64,000 nt of DNA from CAZPUR01 sp964589815 (GCA_964589815.1 CAZPUR010000003.1:46816-110815), one strand, 5' to 3'; counted from the first letter of the stretch, positions 8,363 to 17,553 are shown. Made by a program: numbers and translations. Notes: a model not told the origin generated them from the sequence alone.

Positions 8363-9313
8363 TTACTGATAGACGGTAGTATATTTGCCAGAGACCCAGC
8401 CTTGCTTGCCTTCTTCATATTCAATTTTATTCCAGCCATTTTCATCTTGTTCTATAAATTTATAAACTTCGCCCGGATGAACTTCTGTAAGCACTGTTTT
8501 TTTGTCGCCGCTAGGAGAAGGTTCAGAGCGGACATTTAACCATCCCCATTGGTTGTTATCTATTTTGACATAAGGCCTTTCCATTTCATCAGCGGCTTCA
8601 GTCGCTTCTTCATCTTCTTCTAATTCGGGAGAAGGAGAGGGTTTGGGAGAAGGTTTAGGAGAAGCTTTTGTTTCTTCTTCCTTGACTTCCTCTTTTTCTT
8701 CCTCTGTCTCTCCACCAGCTGGCGGATTTTCTTCTAACTCTTTAGCCAGCTGGACATTGATCATTAACTTATGACCCTTAATAGTTTTAGCTTTAATAGT
8801 TTCTTCCTTAAACCCAGGAGAAGAGATAATCAGTAGATGTTCGCCTTCTTCAATGCCTTCTAAGGTGAGTGGAGTAAAACCTTTAGGTTCGCCATTTAAA
8901 GAAACGACCACACTATCAGGGTTGCTAATAATAGAAATTTTGGCTTCGTCTTTTTCAGTAATTGGTTCTAAACTAAGAACATAGCCGCTTGATTCTTCTT
9001 CCGTTGCTCCTAGGTTGCGGTTGACCACGGTTAAAATTCCTGAACTGAGCTTAACTATGCCTTGCCAAGAAATTATTTGGGATTCAGAAGAATCAGGGAC
9101 GATTTTTAAAGTATATTCTCCTTCTTTTAAGTTTTCGTCAAAATAAGGGGTTTGACCAATATGGTCTTCGTTTAAAAAAACAGTGGCCTTAGGATTAGAA
9201 GTAACCTGCAAAGCCGCCTTCTTTCTACTGGAAATAAAAGGAAGGTTGCAAGCCGTAAGAATTAAAGCGGCAACCACGAGGCAGGAAAATGAAACAATTC
9301 TGAAGAGCTTCAT
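8363..9313 (-). CDS. PEGA-domain lipoprotein with C-terminal SH3-like domain
   Basis: Predicted surface-anchored lipoprotein. The first 22 residues form a signal peptide ending in the lipobox LTAC (Cys22). Two PEGA-like beta repeats follow (about 34-110 and 125-190: SNPKATVFLNEDHIGQTP and SNPDSVVVSLNGEPKGFTPL), then an acidic Pro/Ser-rich linker and a C-terminal SH3b-like domain (WGWLNVRSEPS...WVSGKYTTV). A GC palindrome (8712-8725) encodes PPAGG in the linker. PEGA and bacterial SH3 domains usually bind envelope glycans or peptides, which fits the convergent glycan cluster next door. Transcription is opposite to its neighbours from a leaderless promoter at 9321-9349. Confidence 0.85.
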   Translation of the reverse strand: MKLFRIVSFSCLVVAALILTACNLPFISSRKKAALQVTSNPKATVFLNEDHIGQTPYFDENLKEGEYTLKIVPDSSESQIISWQGIVKLSSGILTVVNRNLGATEEESSGYVLSLEPITEKDEAKISIISNPDSVVVSLNGEPKGFTPLTLEGIEEGEHLLIISSPGFKEETIKAKTIKGHKLMINVQLAKELEENPPAGGETEEEKEEVKEEETKASPKPSPKPSPSPELEEDEEATEAADEMERPYVKIDNNQWGWLNVRSEPSPSGDKKTVLTEVHPGEVYKFIEQDENGWNKIEYEEGKQGWVSGKYTTVYQ

Positions 9314-9320
9314 TAAATTT

Positions 9321-9349
9321 AATATACCATATTAGAGGAAAATTAACAA
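9321..9349 (-). promoter_or_regulatory. Promoter of the PEGA lipoprotein, leaderless
   Basis: On the minus strand TTGTTA (9349-9344), a 17-nt spacer and TATATT (9326-9321) precede the ATG (9313-9311) by 7 nt. As at 3196, this predicts a leaderless mRNA. Confidence 0.6.
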
Positions 9350-9401
9350 GGAGACACTAATTTGATTTATTAAAGTAATTTGTTAAAATAAGGCTATTAA
9401 G

Positions 9402-9444
9402 TGGCCTAGTGGTCTGGCAAAGCCAGATCTGGCTCTTGCCAGAC
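9402..9444. repeat. tRNA-Cys 5'-end repeat plus 33-bp imperfect palindrome
   Basis: TGGCCTAGTGG at 9402-9412 repeats exactly the first bases of the tRNA-Cys gene (9726-9736). It runs into a near-perfect palindrome at 9412-9444, with outer arms GTCTGGCAA/TTGCCAGAC and inner AGCCAGATCTGGCT. The repeat and the intact tRNA flank the GIY-YIG gene like the ends of an inserted element. Confidence 0.65.
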
Positions 9445-9471
9445 GAAGTGATCCTGTTAGAATTAATTTTA

Positions 9472-9723
9472 ATGTTTTATGTTTATGTTTTGAAAAGTCG
9501 CACTAATGGAGATATTTACGTTGGTTACTCAAGAGATTTAAGGACAAGGATTGATGCACACAACAAAGGTAAAGTAAAATCAACTAAAGCTTATAAACCC
9601 TGGATACTGGTTTATTATGAAGCTTATAAAGGTAAAAAAGACGCTACCAAACGAGAGAAAGAGTTAAAATTACACGCGGCGAAGAAATTGTTAATCGAAC
9701 ATCTAAAAGAAAGTCTTAAGTAA
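9472..9723 (+). CDS. Small GIY-YIG nuclease-domain protein
   Basis: 83-residue single-domain GIY-YIG protein (MFYVYVLKSRTNGDIYVGYSRDL, then RxxxH and KREKELK): Y3/Y5 and G-x10-GY form the catalytic strand pair, R25 and the C-terminal Glu complete the family pattern. An upstream GTG frame at 9409 runs through a palindrome and is less likely to be the start. Such mini-genes are abundant in Patescibacteria and their function is unknown; they resemble catalytic halves of homing endonucleases. It ends 3 nt before tRNA-Cys, and a copy of the tRNA 5' end lies upstream. The second GIY-YIG gene of the window (41458) also abuts a tRNA gene. Confidence 0.85.
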   Translation: MFYVYVLKSRTNGDIYVGYSRDLRTRIDAHNKGKVKSTKAYKPWILVYYEAYKGKKDATKREKELKLHAAKKLLIEHLKESLK

Positions 9724-9726
9724 CAT

Positions 9727-9799
9727 GGCCTAGTGGCGAAGAAGCTAACGCAGCTGTCTGCAAAACAGCTATACGCCGGTGCAACTCCGGCCTAGGCCT
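9727..9799 (+). tRNA. tRNA-Cys (GCA)
   Basis: A cloverleaf can be drawn by eye: acceptor GGCCTAG/CTAGGCC, anticodon arm CTGT-CTGCAAA-ACAG with anticodon GCA, and T arm GCCGG/CCGGC with loop TGCAACT. The discriminator is U73, the identity base of tRNA-Cys. CCA is not encoded. A run of T residues follows directly (9801-9806). Confidence 0.93.
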
Positions 9800-9842
9800 C
9801 TTTTTTATAACCTAAGATAGTGGATAGGATTGTGAATAGGAC

Positions 9843-9871
9843 TTGACAAAAAATTTTCAAAATGTTATAAA
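9843..9871 (+). promoter_or_regulatory. Strong promoter upstream of rpoB
   Basis: Perfect TTGACA (9843-9848), a 17-nt spacer and TATAAA (9866-9871). Transcription would start near 9878 and give a leader of about 144 nt before rpoB. The leader contains the stem-loop AGGCATAC/GTATGTCT (about 9892-9912), a short ORF and a terminator-shaped hairpin. Confidence 0.8.
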
Positions 9872-9907
9872 GTCTTCAAGTCTAAAGAAAGTAGGCATAC
9901 TTTTTGT

Positions 9908-9973
9908 ATGTCTATTTTTGCAATCTTGAAAACTACCTTGATCAAGCAATTAATTAACCACTTAAAAAAATAA
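9908..9973 (+). CDS. Possible 21-codon leader peptide ahead of rpoB
   Basis: ATG-initiated frame of 21 codons rich in Leu, Ile and Lys inside the rpoB leader. Its TAA ends 1 nt before the stem of the terminator-like hairpin at 9975. This geometry is that of a translation-controlled attenuator, but AT-rich sequence can produce such an ORF by chance and the ribosome-binding site (AGTAGG, about 12 nt upstream) is weak. Treat as a candidate only. Confidence 0.3.
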   Translation: MSIFAILKTTLIKQLINHLKK

Positions 9974-9974
9974 A

Positions 9975-10004
9975 AATTCAGGCAAGAACCAGCCTGAATT
10001 TTTT
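9975..10004 (+). terminator. Intrinsic terminator/attenuator 17 nt upstream of rpoB
   Basis: A perfect 9-bp stem, AATTCAGGC/GCCTGAATT, with an 8-nt loop is followed by a run of six T. It is preceded by A residues, so it could also work on the other strand. Because the strong promoter at 9843 lies upstream, transcripts of rpoBC must read through it, which implies attenuation or antitermination. Confidence 0.8.
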
Positions 10005-10021
10005 GTTAGATAAATTTTAAA

Positions 10022-13000
10022 ATGAGCCCTTATTTATCTGGTGCAAAAAGAACTTTCTTGGGTAAAAAATACAAAAAATTACCCGAACTTGATCTTTTGG
10101 AAGTTCAAAAAGAATCTTACCAACAGTTTTTGACTCAAGATATTAATAAATGCTTAGAAGAGATTTTCCCCATAGAAGATTTTACAGGTAAAAACTGGCT
10201 TTTAGAGTTTAAAGAATATTTTTTTGGCACCCCAAAATATAATCCCGAAGAGGCCAGAGAAAAAGGGCTTAACTTTGAGATTCCCCTCAAGATTAAAGTT
10301 ACTCTTTTTAACAAACAGACCAAGGAAAAAGTCACAGAAGAAGTGTTTTTAGGCGATTTGCCGCAAATGACAGAAAATGGCACTTTTATTATTAATGGCA
10401 TTGAAAGGGCAGTGGTTAATCAATTAGTGCGTAGTCCAGGAATTTTTTATTCGGGTGAACTTGACCCTTCTAGTAGCAGAATGTTTTATCGAGGTGAACT
10501 CCGTCCCCTTAATGGTTCTTGGTTAGAATTTGTGGTTTCTCATAATAACGTTTTGGTGGTGAAGATTGATCGCCGTAGAAAATTTGCCGCTACTACTTTT
10601 TTAAGAGCAGCAGGGATTTCAGAAGATGAAGAAATAATTAATCTTTTCAAAGATGTAGATACCGATTCTAAGTATCAATATATTAAAACTACTTTGAGCA
10701 AAGATCCTTCCAAAAATACAGCAGAAGCTTTAGTAGAAATTCACAAAAAAATGCGACCTTCGGAGCCAGCGGTGTTAGAGAATGCGCGGCAACTTTTTCG
10801 CAGTATGTTTTTCGACCCTCGCCGTTATAACTTAGGGACAGTCGGACGTTTTAAACTCAATAAACGCTTGGATTTAAATATTGATGAAGATATAACTGTT
10901 TTAACTCAAGAAGACTTGGTGGCGGCTATTAAATATTTAATTAAGATTCAAAACAAAGAAGGCAGAGTTGATGATATCGACCATCTTTCAAACAGAAGAG
11001 TAAGAAGAGTAGGCGAGTTGGTTTTAGGCAATGCTTTTAGGATTGGATTAGTAAGGTTGGAGCGCTCTATCAGAGAAAAAATGAGCTTAGCTAAAATTGA
11101 TTCTTTAGTAACCCCTTCAAGTCTTATTAATCCCCGACCAATGATTGCCGTAATAAATGATTTTTTTAGAAGAAATAGACTTTCCACGATTTTAGACCAA
11201 ACAAATTTACTTTCTGAATTAGACAATTTAAGGAGGTTTTCAGTAATGGGTCGAGGAGGAGTAACTAAAGAAAGAGCCTCCTTTTCTATGAGGGATATAA
11301 ATTCTTCCCAGTATGCTCGGATTTGTCCAGTTAGGTCACCGGAGGGGCCCAATATTGGTTTAGTTACTTATATGGCCCTTTATACCAGAGTAAATAAATA
11401 TGGATTTTTAGAAGCTCCTTATCGTAAAGTAGAAAAAAATAGTCGTAATGGCAAGACGAAAATGAAGGTGCTTAATGAAATTGTTTACCTTACAGCTGAT
11501 GATGAGGAAAACTACTATATTACCCATGCAGAAGTAGAAATTGATAAAAATGGCTATATTATCGATGAATGGGTGCCAGTGAGATACAAAGGAGAATTTA
11601 AGGAGGCCCCCGTAACCCAGGTACAATTAATTGACTGTGTTTCTCGTCAAGTAGTGGGTACTTCTGCTTCTTTAATTCCTTTTTTAGCTCATGATGAAGC
11701 TAATCGTGCCTTAATGGGCACCCACATGCAATGTCAGGCAGTGCCATTAGTGAAGCCTGACTCTCCCATTATTGGTACTGGTATGGAAGAGGTTATTCCT
11801 CAAGCAATGAAGCGAGTAGTGAACTCTGATTTTGCGGGAAGAGTAGTTTATGTTGATGCTTCCAAAGTAATAATTAAGATTGACAAATCAGAGACAAAAC
11901 GACTTAAGGAAAAACAAAATCAATTATCAAAATCAGTCAGTATTTATACTGATAAAGTAACATATAAAATTGAGAAATTTAGGCGCACTTCGCAAAGCAC
12001 TTGTTATTCTCAAAGACCTATTGTTAGCGTAGGGCAAAGGATAAAAAGAAATCAAGTGATTATCGATGGACCTGCTTGTAAAGATGGTGAGCTAGCTTTA
12101 GGTCAAAATCTCTTGATTACCTATTCTTTTTTTGAAGGATTAGGTTATGAAGACGCCATTATTATCTCGGACAGATTAGTCAAAGATGATAGCCTAACTT
12201 CTATTCATATTAATGAATACGAGGCAGCAGTTATGGATACTAAATTGGGCCCAGAAGAATTGACTCGTGATATTCCTAATATTGGTGAGGCAGATTTAGC
12301 TAACTTAGCTGAAGACGGAATTGTAGTTACTGGAAGTGAGGTCGGGCCTAATGATGTTTTAGTGGGGAAAATTGCCCCCAAAGGAGAAACGGAATTAAGT
12401 GCCGAAGAGAGACTCCTACGGGCTATTTTTGGGGAGAAAGCAAGAGAAGTAAGGGATACTTCTTTAAGAATGCCTCATGGAGAAAGAGGAATTGTTATTG
12501 ACGTTCAAATTCTAGATAGAGAAAAAGATGATGAACTAGACCCAGGAGTTAATAAGTTAGTTAAAGTAAAAGTGGCTCAAATGAGAAAAGTAGTTGTGGG
12601 TGATAAGCTAGCTGGCAGACACGGGAATAAGGGAGTAATTTCTAAGATTGTGCCCATGTCAGACATGCCCTATTTAAAAGATGGCACTCCAGTAGATATT
12701 ATTATTTCTCCTCTTTCTGTTTTGGCCAGAATGAATCTAGGTCAGCTTTTAGAGGCTCACCTTGGTTGGGCAGCAGAAAGATTGGGTGAAAAACTAGCCC
12801 TACCAGTCTTTGAAAAATTTTCTGAAACAGAGATTAAGAAATATCTTAAAAAAGCTGGTTTGCCGACAGAAGGGAAGGTTCAACTTTATGATGGAAAGAC
12901 AGGTGAGCCTTTCAAAGAAAAAACCGTGGTGGGGATTGGTTATATTCTAAAGCTTGTTCATATGGTTGAGGATAAGACTCATGCTCGTTCCACCGGGCCA

Positions 13001-13360
13001 TACTCCCTTGTGACGCAACAACCATTAGGAGGTAAAGCCCAGCGCGGTGGTCAGAGATTAGGAGAAATGGAAGTTTGGGCCCTAGAAGCGCATAAGGCAG
13101 CTCATACTTTACAGGAAATGTTGACTATTAAGAGTGATGATGTAGTGGGACGGGGAAAGGCCTTTGAAGCCATTGTTAAAGGCGTCGATATCCCCCATGC
13201 TACTGTTCCTGAATCATTTAAAGTCTTAGTTAAGGAGTTAAACAGTTTATGTTTGAATGTTATTCCTGGGGGAGTTGAAGAATTAAAAGCAAAAACAGAA
13301 AGTCCAACTTCAGAAGAAAAACAAAAGGATAAAAAAACTATTAAAAAAACCAAAAAATGA
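10022..13360 (+). CDS. rpoB: RNA polymerase beta subunit
   Basis: Beta subunit of the core RNA polymerase, 1112 residues, without the large lineage inserts of proteobacteria. Seen: N-terminal LPELDLLEVQKESYQQFL; the fork/rifampicin region LSELDNLRRFSVMGRGG followed by ICPVRSPEGPNIGL; KIAPKGETELSAEERLLRAIFGEKA; the GDKLAGRHGNKGVIS lysine loop; and the C-terminal GGQRLGEMEVWALEAHKAAHTLQEML. In the rifampicin pocket D and S of the canonical positions are kept, but the position matching E. coli His526 is Asn. It carries a Lys-rich tail. The stop overlaps rpoC (ATGA). No rplJ-rplL lies upstream, unlike many bacteria; instead it has its own promoter and attenuator. Confidence 0.98.
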   Translation: MSPYLSGAKRTFLGKKYKKLPELDLLEVQKESYQQFLTQDINKCLEEIFPIEDFTGKNWLLEFKEYFFGTPKYNPEEAREKGLNFEIPLKIKVTLFNKQTKEKVTEEVFLGDLPQMTENGTFIINGIERAVVNQLVRSPGIFYSGELDPSSSRMFYRGELRPLNGSWLEFVVSHNNVLVVKIDRRRKFAATTFLRAAGISEDEEIINLFKDVDTDSKYQYIKTTLSKDPSKNTAEALVEIHKKMRPSEPAVLENARQLFRSMFFDPRRYNLGTVGRFKLNKRLDLNIDEDITVLTQEDLVAAIKYLIKIQNKEGRVDDIDHLSNRRVRRVGELVLGNAFRIGLVRLERSIREKMSLAKIDSLVTPSSLINPRPMIAVINDFFRRNRLSTILDQTNLLSELDNLRRFSVMGRGGVTKERASFSMRDINSSQYARICPVRSPEGPNIGLVTYMALYTRVNKYGFLEAPYRKVEKNSRNGKTKMKVLNEIVYLTADDEENYYITHAEVEIDKNGYIIDEWVPVRYKGEFKEAPVTQVQLIDCVSRQVVGTSASLIPFLAHDEANRALMGTHMQCQAVPLVKPDSPIIGTGMEEVIPQAMKRVVNSDFAGRVVYVDASKVIIKIDKSETKRLKEKQNQLSKSVSIYTDKVTYKIEKFRRTSQSTCYSQRPIVSVGQRIKRNQVIIDGPACKDGELALGQNLLITYSFFEGLGYEDAIIISDRLVKDDSLTSIHINEYEAAVMDTKLGPEELTRDIPNIGEADLANLAEDGIVVTGSEVGPNDVLVGKIAPKGETELSAEERLLRAIFGEKAREVRDTSLRMPHGERGIVIDVQILDREKDDELDPGVNKLVKVKVAQMRKVVVGDKLAGRHGNKGVISKIVPMSDMPYLKDGTPVDIIISPLSVLARMNLGQLLEAHLGWAAERLGEKLALPVFEKFSETEIKKYLKKAGLPTEGKVQLYDGKTGEPFKEKTVVGIGYILKLVHMVEDKTHARSTGPYSLVTQQPLGGKAQRGGQRLGEMEVWALEAHKAAHTLQEMLTIKSDDVVGRGKAFEAIVKGVDIPHATVPESFKVLVKELNSLCLNVIPGGVEELKAKTESPTSEEKQKDKKTIKKTKK

Positions 13361-16300
13361 AGAACATTATGGATTTTAAAAGCCTAACTATTAAATTAGC
13401 TTCGCCAGAAGAAATTAAGAGCTGGTCCCATGGCGAAGTAACTAAGCCAGAAACGATTAATTATAGGACACTGAAACCTGAAAAAGATGGTCTTTTTTGC
13501 GAACGGACTTTTGGTCCTACTAAAGATTATGAATGTTATTGTGGTAAATATAAAAGAATAAGATACAGAGGTATTATTTGCGATAAATGTGGTGTTGAAG
13601 TAACTCAATCTCGGGTAAGGAGAGAGAGGATGGGTCATATTACTCTTGCTTCTCCCGTGGCCCATGTTTGGTTTTTCAAAGGAGCGCCTTCAAAACTTTC
13701 ATTATTATTAGATATTAGTCCTCGTAATTTAGGCGGCATCATCTATTTCGCTCGCTATCTGGTTTTAGAAGTTGACGAAAATAAAAGAAAAGAAGTTCTA
13801 AAAAAGCTTAAACTTGATCTTAAGAAAACTAAAGACAAATTAGAATTAGAGGCAAAAAAAGAAACAGATCAGATAGAAAAAGAAGGGGAGAAGGATATTA
13901 AGGAGATCAAACAAAAAATTAAAACCAAAGAACAACAAGATTTAGCCCTAGAAGAAGCCAGAATCAGAACGAAACAAAAAATAAACAATATTAGAGATAA
14001 TCTTTTTTCAGAAAAGGAAACGGCAGAAGAAATTTATAAAACCATTATTGATATGGTAAGAAGGGTTAAAATAAAAAGTGTTTTATCAGAAGAGGAATAT
14101 TTAAGGCTTTCTGATTATAAAGCCATTTCTTTTATTAAAACTGGCATGGGAGCAGAAAGCCTTTTGGATTTAATTAAAAGTCTTGATTTAGCTAAATTAA
14201 CCGCTAGTTTAAGAAAAACAATTCACAAATCCAGTGGTCAAAAGAAGGTTAAAGCCATTAAAAGATTAAGAGTAGTTGAGGGGATGAATAAGGTTTCTAT
14301 TAGCCCCAACTGGATGATTTTAAGGGTTTTACCCGTAATTCCACCCGACCTGAGACCGATGGTGCAGCTTTCCGGCGGCCGCTTTGCCACTTCTGACCTT
14401 AATGATCTTTATCGTCGAGTAATTAATCGTAATAATCGTTTAAAACACCTGATTAATCTCGGCGCTCCGGAGATTATTTTACATAATGAAAAAAGAATGC
14501 TTCAGGAAGCGGTAGATACTTTAATTGATGCCTCTCAATCTCGTCAATCAAGAAGAAGAGGAACTAAAGAACTTAAGTCTCTTTCTGATATGTTGAGGGG
14601 AAAACAAGGTCGTTTTCGACAGAATTTATTAGGAAAAAGAGTTGACTACTCAGGCAGAAGCGTTATCATCGTCGGGCCCGAGTTAAAACTTGATCAATGC
14701 GGTTTACCTAAGGAAATGGCTTTAGAGATGTTTAAACCTTATATTCTCCATGAAATTATTGCTACTGGTTTGGCTCCTAATGTTAAAAGTGCCAAACATG
14801 TTTTAGAACGGCGGCCAGAAGAAGTATTTGATATTTTAGAGAAAATTACCCGCGACCATCCGGTGTTGTTAAACCGAGCGCCGACCTTACACAAGCTCGG
14901 AATTCAGGCCTTTAAACCCGTGCTTATTGAAGGTGATGCGATTCAAATTCATCCTTGTGTCTGCGCTGGTTATAATGCTGATTTTGATGGCGACCAAATG
15001 GCCGTTCATGTGCCTTTAACTAAGGATGCTATCAAAGAATGCTATGAGTTGATGACTCCGGTTCATAATTTACTTAAGCCTGCCGATGGTTCACCGATCA
15101 CTTTGCCCAATAAGGAAATGGCTTTAGGTTGTTATTATCTTACTAGCATTGATAGTCGTTTACAATTTAATGAAGAAAAAGTTTACGCTTCAGAAGAGGC
15201 AATTTTAGCTTTACAGCAGGGCAAAATTGAATTACGCCAAGCAATAAAAGTAAGAATTGATAAAAAGATTATTAAAACCACTTCTGGTAGAATTTTGTTC
15301 AACCAGGCCCTACCTGAAGAGTTTGGTTTTTTCAATAGGGCCATTGATGCCGGTGTTTTAAAAGAGATTATTAAGGAGGGTTTTGAAGAACTAGATCAAG
15401 AGAAAATTAGTAAAATAATTGACGACCTTAAGGACTTAGGTTTTAAAGCGGCCACGGTGGCGGGAATTTCTATTTCTACGACTGACTGTAAAATTATTCC
15501 GGAAAAAGAACAGATCATTAAGCAAGCCAATAAAAAGGCGGCTGAAATAGAAGAAAATTATTCTCAAGGCCTTTTGACTTCAGAAGAAAAGCAGCGGCTT
15601 TCTAATGAGTTATGGATGGATACCACGGAGATAATTGCTGAGAAAACTTGGGAAGCTTTTGGTTCGCAAAACGCAGTTAAACTTGTCATTAATTCTGGTG
15701 GCACCCGAGCTTCTAAAGATCAAGTGAAGCAACTTTCGGCTATGCGAGGCTTAGTGGTTGATCCCCTGGGAAAAATAGTAGAACTACCTACCAAATCCAA
15801 TTTTAAGGAAGGTTTGTCAGTTTTTGAATATGTTTCTTCCAGTCGGGGCTCAAGAAAGGGTTTAACCGATTCAGCCATTAAGACTGCTGATGCAGGTTAT
15901 TTGACTCGCCGTTTGGTGGATGTAGCCCATGAAGTGATTATTAGAGAGAAAGATTGCGGTACTGACGAAGGCATTATGATTAAAAAAGAAGGTCTTAGAG
16001 CCAAATCCTTTTTCAGTCGCATTTTAGGTCGGGTTTTACTTCAGGACATTAAAGATCCTAAAACCAAAAAGATAATTCTAAAAAAAGGAGAATTGGTTAA
16101 AGAAAAACATTTGGAATCTTTAAATAAGGCTAAAATTACTCAAGTTAAAATTAGGTCGCCTTTAACCTGCAATACTAAACATGGTCTTTGCCAACAGTGT
16201 TATGGTTGGAATTTAGCCTACAAAAAATTGGTTGAACTAGGTGACCCAATAGGAGTAATGGCCGCCCAAAGTATTGGCGAGCCCGGGACACAATTAACCA

Positions 16301-17121
16301 TGAGGGTGAAACATACAGGCGGGATTGTGGGTTTAGACGTCACTCAAGGTTTACCAAGAGTGGAAGAACTATTTGAGGCCCGGATTCCTAAATTTTTATC
16401 ACCTATCTCAGAAATTAATGGGAAAGTGAGCATTAAACAAACACCTCAGGGTTATGAAGTCACGGTCAAAAGCGTGGCCATTAAACCCCAAGAAGAAAGA
16501 AGTTATTTAGTGCCTTTAACTAGTACCCTAAAAGTAAAAAATAATCAGCTAATTAATATTGGTACTCAACTTGCTTCTGGCAGTTTGGACCTTAAGGAGA
16601 TTTTGAAAGTTAAAGGCTTAAGAGAAGTTCAATGTTATCTAATTGAGGAAATCCAAAAAGTATATGAATCTCAGGGAATTCCGATTAATGATCGTCATTT
16701 TGAAGTTATTGTCAGAAAAATGTGTGATAAAGTAAAACTTGACCATCCCGGCGATACCTCTTTGCTTCCGGGAGAATTGGTTCCCAGATACCATTTTGAG
16801 GAAGAAAACGCAGCTTGTCTGGCTAAAGGCGGGAGTCCGGCCACGGCCAAACTAGTGATTTTAGGCATTACTCGGGCCTCGCTCTATACTGAGTCTTGGC
16901 TATCCGCCGCTTCCTTCCAAGAAACATCGAATGTTTTAACTGAGGCCTCGATACAAGCCCAAGAAGACCACCTTTTAGGTCTAAAGGAAAACGTGATTAT
17001 TGGTAGATTGATTCCCACTATGGTAAAATCGGAGAAACCTAAGGAGAAAAAAAAGGAGAAAGATGCCAACCATCAATCAACTAGTAAAAAAAGGCAGGAA
17101 AAAAAGAAAAAAGAGAATTAA
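13357..17121 (+). CDS. rpoC: RNA polymerase beta' subunit
   Basis: Beta' subunit, 1254 residues. The N-terminal zinc ribbon (CYCGKYKRIRYRGIICDKCG), the catalytic NADFDGDQM at residues 540-546 holding the Mg-binding aspartates, the second zinc site (CGTDEG...CNTKHGLCQQC) and the GVMAAQSIGEPGTQLTMRVKHTGG trigger-loop region are all present. A Lys/Glu-rich, probably coiled-coil insert of about 95 residues (roughly 140-235) extends the clamp-head region. The start overlaps the rpoB stop by 4 nt. The extreme C-terminus is a basic tail whose codons overlap the first 59 nt of rpsL in another frame, so it is probably tolerated rather than functional. Confidence 0.98.
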   Translation: MKNIMDFKSLTIKLASPEEIKSWSHGEVTKPETINYRTLKPEKDGLFCERTFGPTKDYECYCGKYKRIRYRGIICDKCGVEVTQSRVRRERMGHITLASPVAHVWFFKGAPSKLSLLLDISPRNLGGIIYFARYLVLEVDENKRKEVLKKLKLDLKKTKDKLELEAKKETDQIEKEGEKDIKEIKQKIKTKEQQDLALEEARIRTKQKINNIRDNLFSEKETAEEIYKTIIDMVRRVKIKSVLSEEEYLRLSDYKAISFIKTGMGAESLLDLIKSLDLAKLTASLRKTIHKSSGQKKVKAIKRLRVVEGMNKVSISPNWMILRVLPVIPPDLRPMVQLSGGRFATSDLNDLYRRVINRNNRLKHLINLGAPEIILHNEKRMLQEAVDTLIDASQSRQSRRRGTKELKSLSDMLRGKQGRFRQNLLGKRVDYSGRSVIIVGPELKLDQCGLPKEMALEMFKPYILHEIIATGLAPNVKSAKHVLERRPEEVFDILEKITRDHPVLLNRAPTLHKLGIQAFKPVLIEGDAIQIHPCVCAGYNADFDGDQMAVHVPLTKDAIKECYELMTPVHNLLKPADGSPITLPNKEMALGCYYLTSIDSRLQFNEEKVYASEEAILALQQGKIELRQAIKVRIDKKIIKTTSGRILFNQALPEEFGFFNRAIDAGVLKEIIKEGFEELDQEKISKIIDDLKDLGFKAATVAGISISTTDCKIIPEKEQIIKQANKKAAEIEENYSQGLLTSEEKQRLSNELWMDTTEIIAEKTWEAFGSQNAVKLVINSGGTRASKDQVKQLSAMRGLVVDPLGKIVELPTKSNFKEGLSVFEYVSSSRGSRKGLTDSAIKTADAGYLTRRLVDVAHEVIIREKDCGTDEGIMIKKEGLRAKSFFSRILGRVLLQDIKDPKTKKIILKKGELVKEKHLESLNKAKITQVKIRSPLTCNTKHGLCQQCYGWNLAYKKLVELGDPIGVMAAQSIGEPGTQLTMRVKHTGGIVGLDVTQGLPRVEELFEARIPKFLSPISEINGKVSIKQTPQGYEVTVKSVAIKPQEERSYLVPLTSTLKVKNNQLINIGTQLASGSLDLKEILKVKGLREVQCYLIEEIQKVYESQGIPINDRHFEVIVRKMCDKVKLDHPGDTSLLPGELVPRYHFEEENAACLAKGGSPATAKLVILGITRASLYTESWLSAASFQETSNVLTEASIQAQEDHLLGLKENVIIGRLIPTMVKSEKPKEKKKEKDANHQSTSKKRQEKKKKEN

Positions 17122-17551
17122 AGCGACTGCCTTGCACCGTTCTTTTAACAGTATCAGGAGACAACACATTAAAACTGTTAATCCCCAAAAACGGGGGGTC
17201 TGTACTGTGGTCAAGACAGCGACACCTAAAAAACCCAACTCGGCCTTAAGAAAAGTAGCCAGAGTTAGGCTTTCCAATAAACAGGAAGTGACTGCCTATA
17301 TTCCGGGTGAAGGCCATAATTTAGCCGAACACTCCATTGTTTTAGTCCGGAGTGGTCGGGTTAAAGACCTACCCGGAGTTAAATATCATATTATTAGAGG
17401 AAAATATGATTGTTTAGGGGTGGAAGGTCGATTGAAAGGTCGATCTAAATATGGCACTAGGGCCGGCGGCAAAGTAGGCGTAGTGACGGGCACGGCTACT
17501 GTTGCTGCCAGTGACCAAGCAGCACCAACACCAGCCCAGAAAAGTGAATAA
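17063..17551 (+). CDS. rpsL: Ribosomal protein S12
   Basis: Decoding-centre protein of the 30S subunit. MPTINQLVKKGRKKRKKR, TPKKPNSALRKVARVRL (bearing the lysine linked to streptomycin response) and the downstream KYGTRAG are diagnostic. A few extra residues precede the conserved core (IRRQHIKTVNPQKRG), and there is a non-conserved acidic/Ala-rich C-tail. The ATG is preceded by AAGGAG placed inside rpoC, and the first 59 nt overlap rpoC. rpsG follows after 2 nt. Confidence 0.97.
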   Translation: MPTINQLVKKGRKKRKKRIKATALHRSFNSIRRQHIKTVNPQKRGVCTVVKTATPKKPNSALRKVARVRLSNKQEVTAYIPGEGHNLAEHSIVLVRSGRVKDLPGVKYHIIRGKYDCLGVEGRLKGRSKYGTRAGGKVGVVTGTATVAASDQAAPTPAQKSE

Positions 17552-17553
17552 TT

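Noticed and set aside
9402..9460. Possible second tRNA or tRNA pseudogene starting at GGCCTAG
   Set aside because: Only the first 11 bases match tRNA-Cys; no acceptor 3' strand or T arm follows, and the anticodon-like arm has a 6-nt loop.
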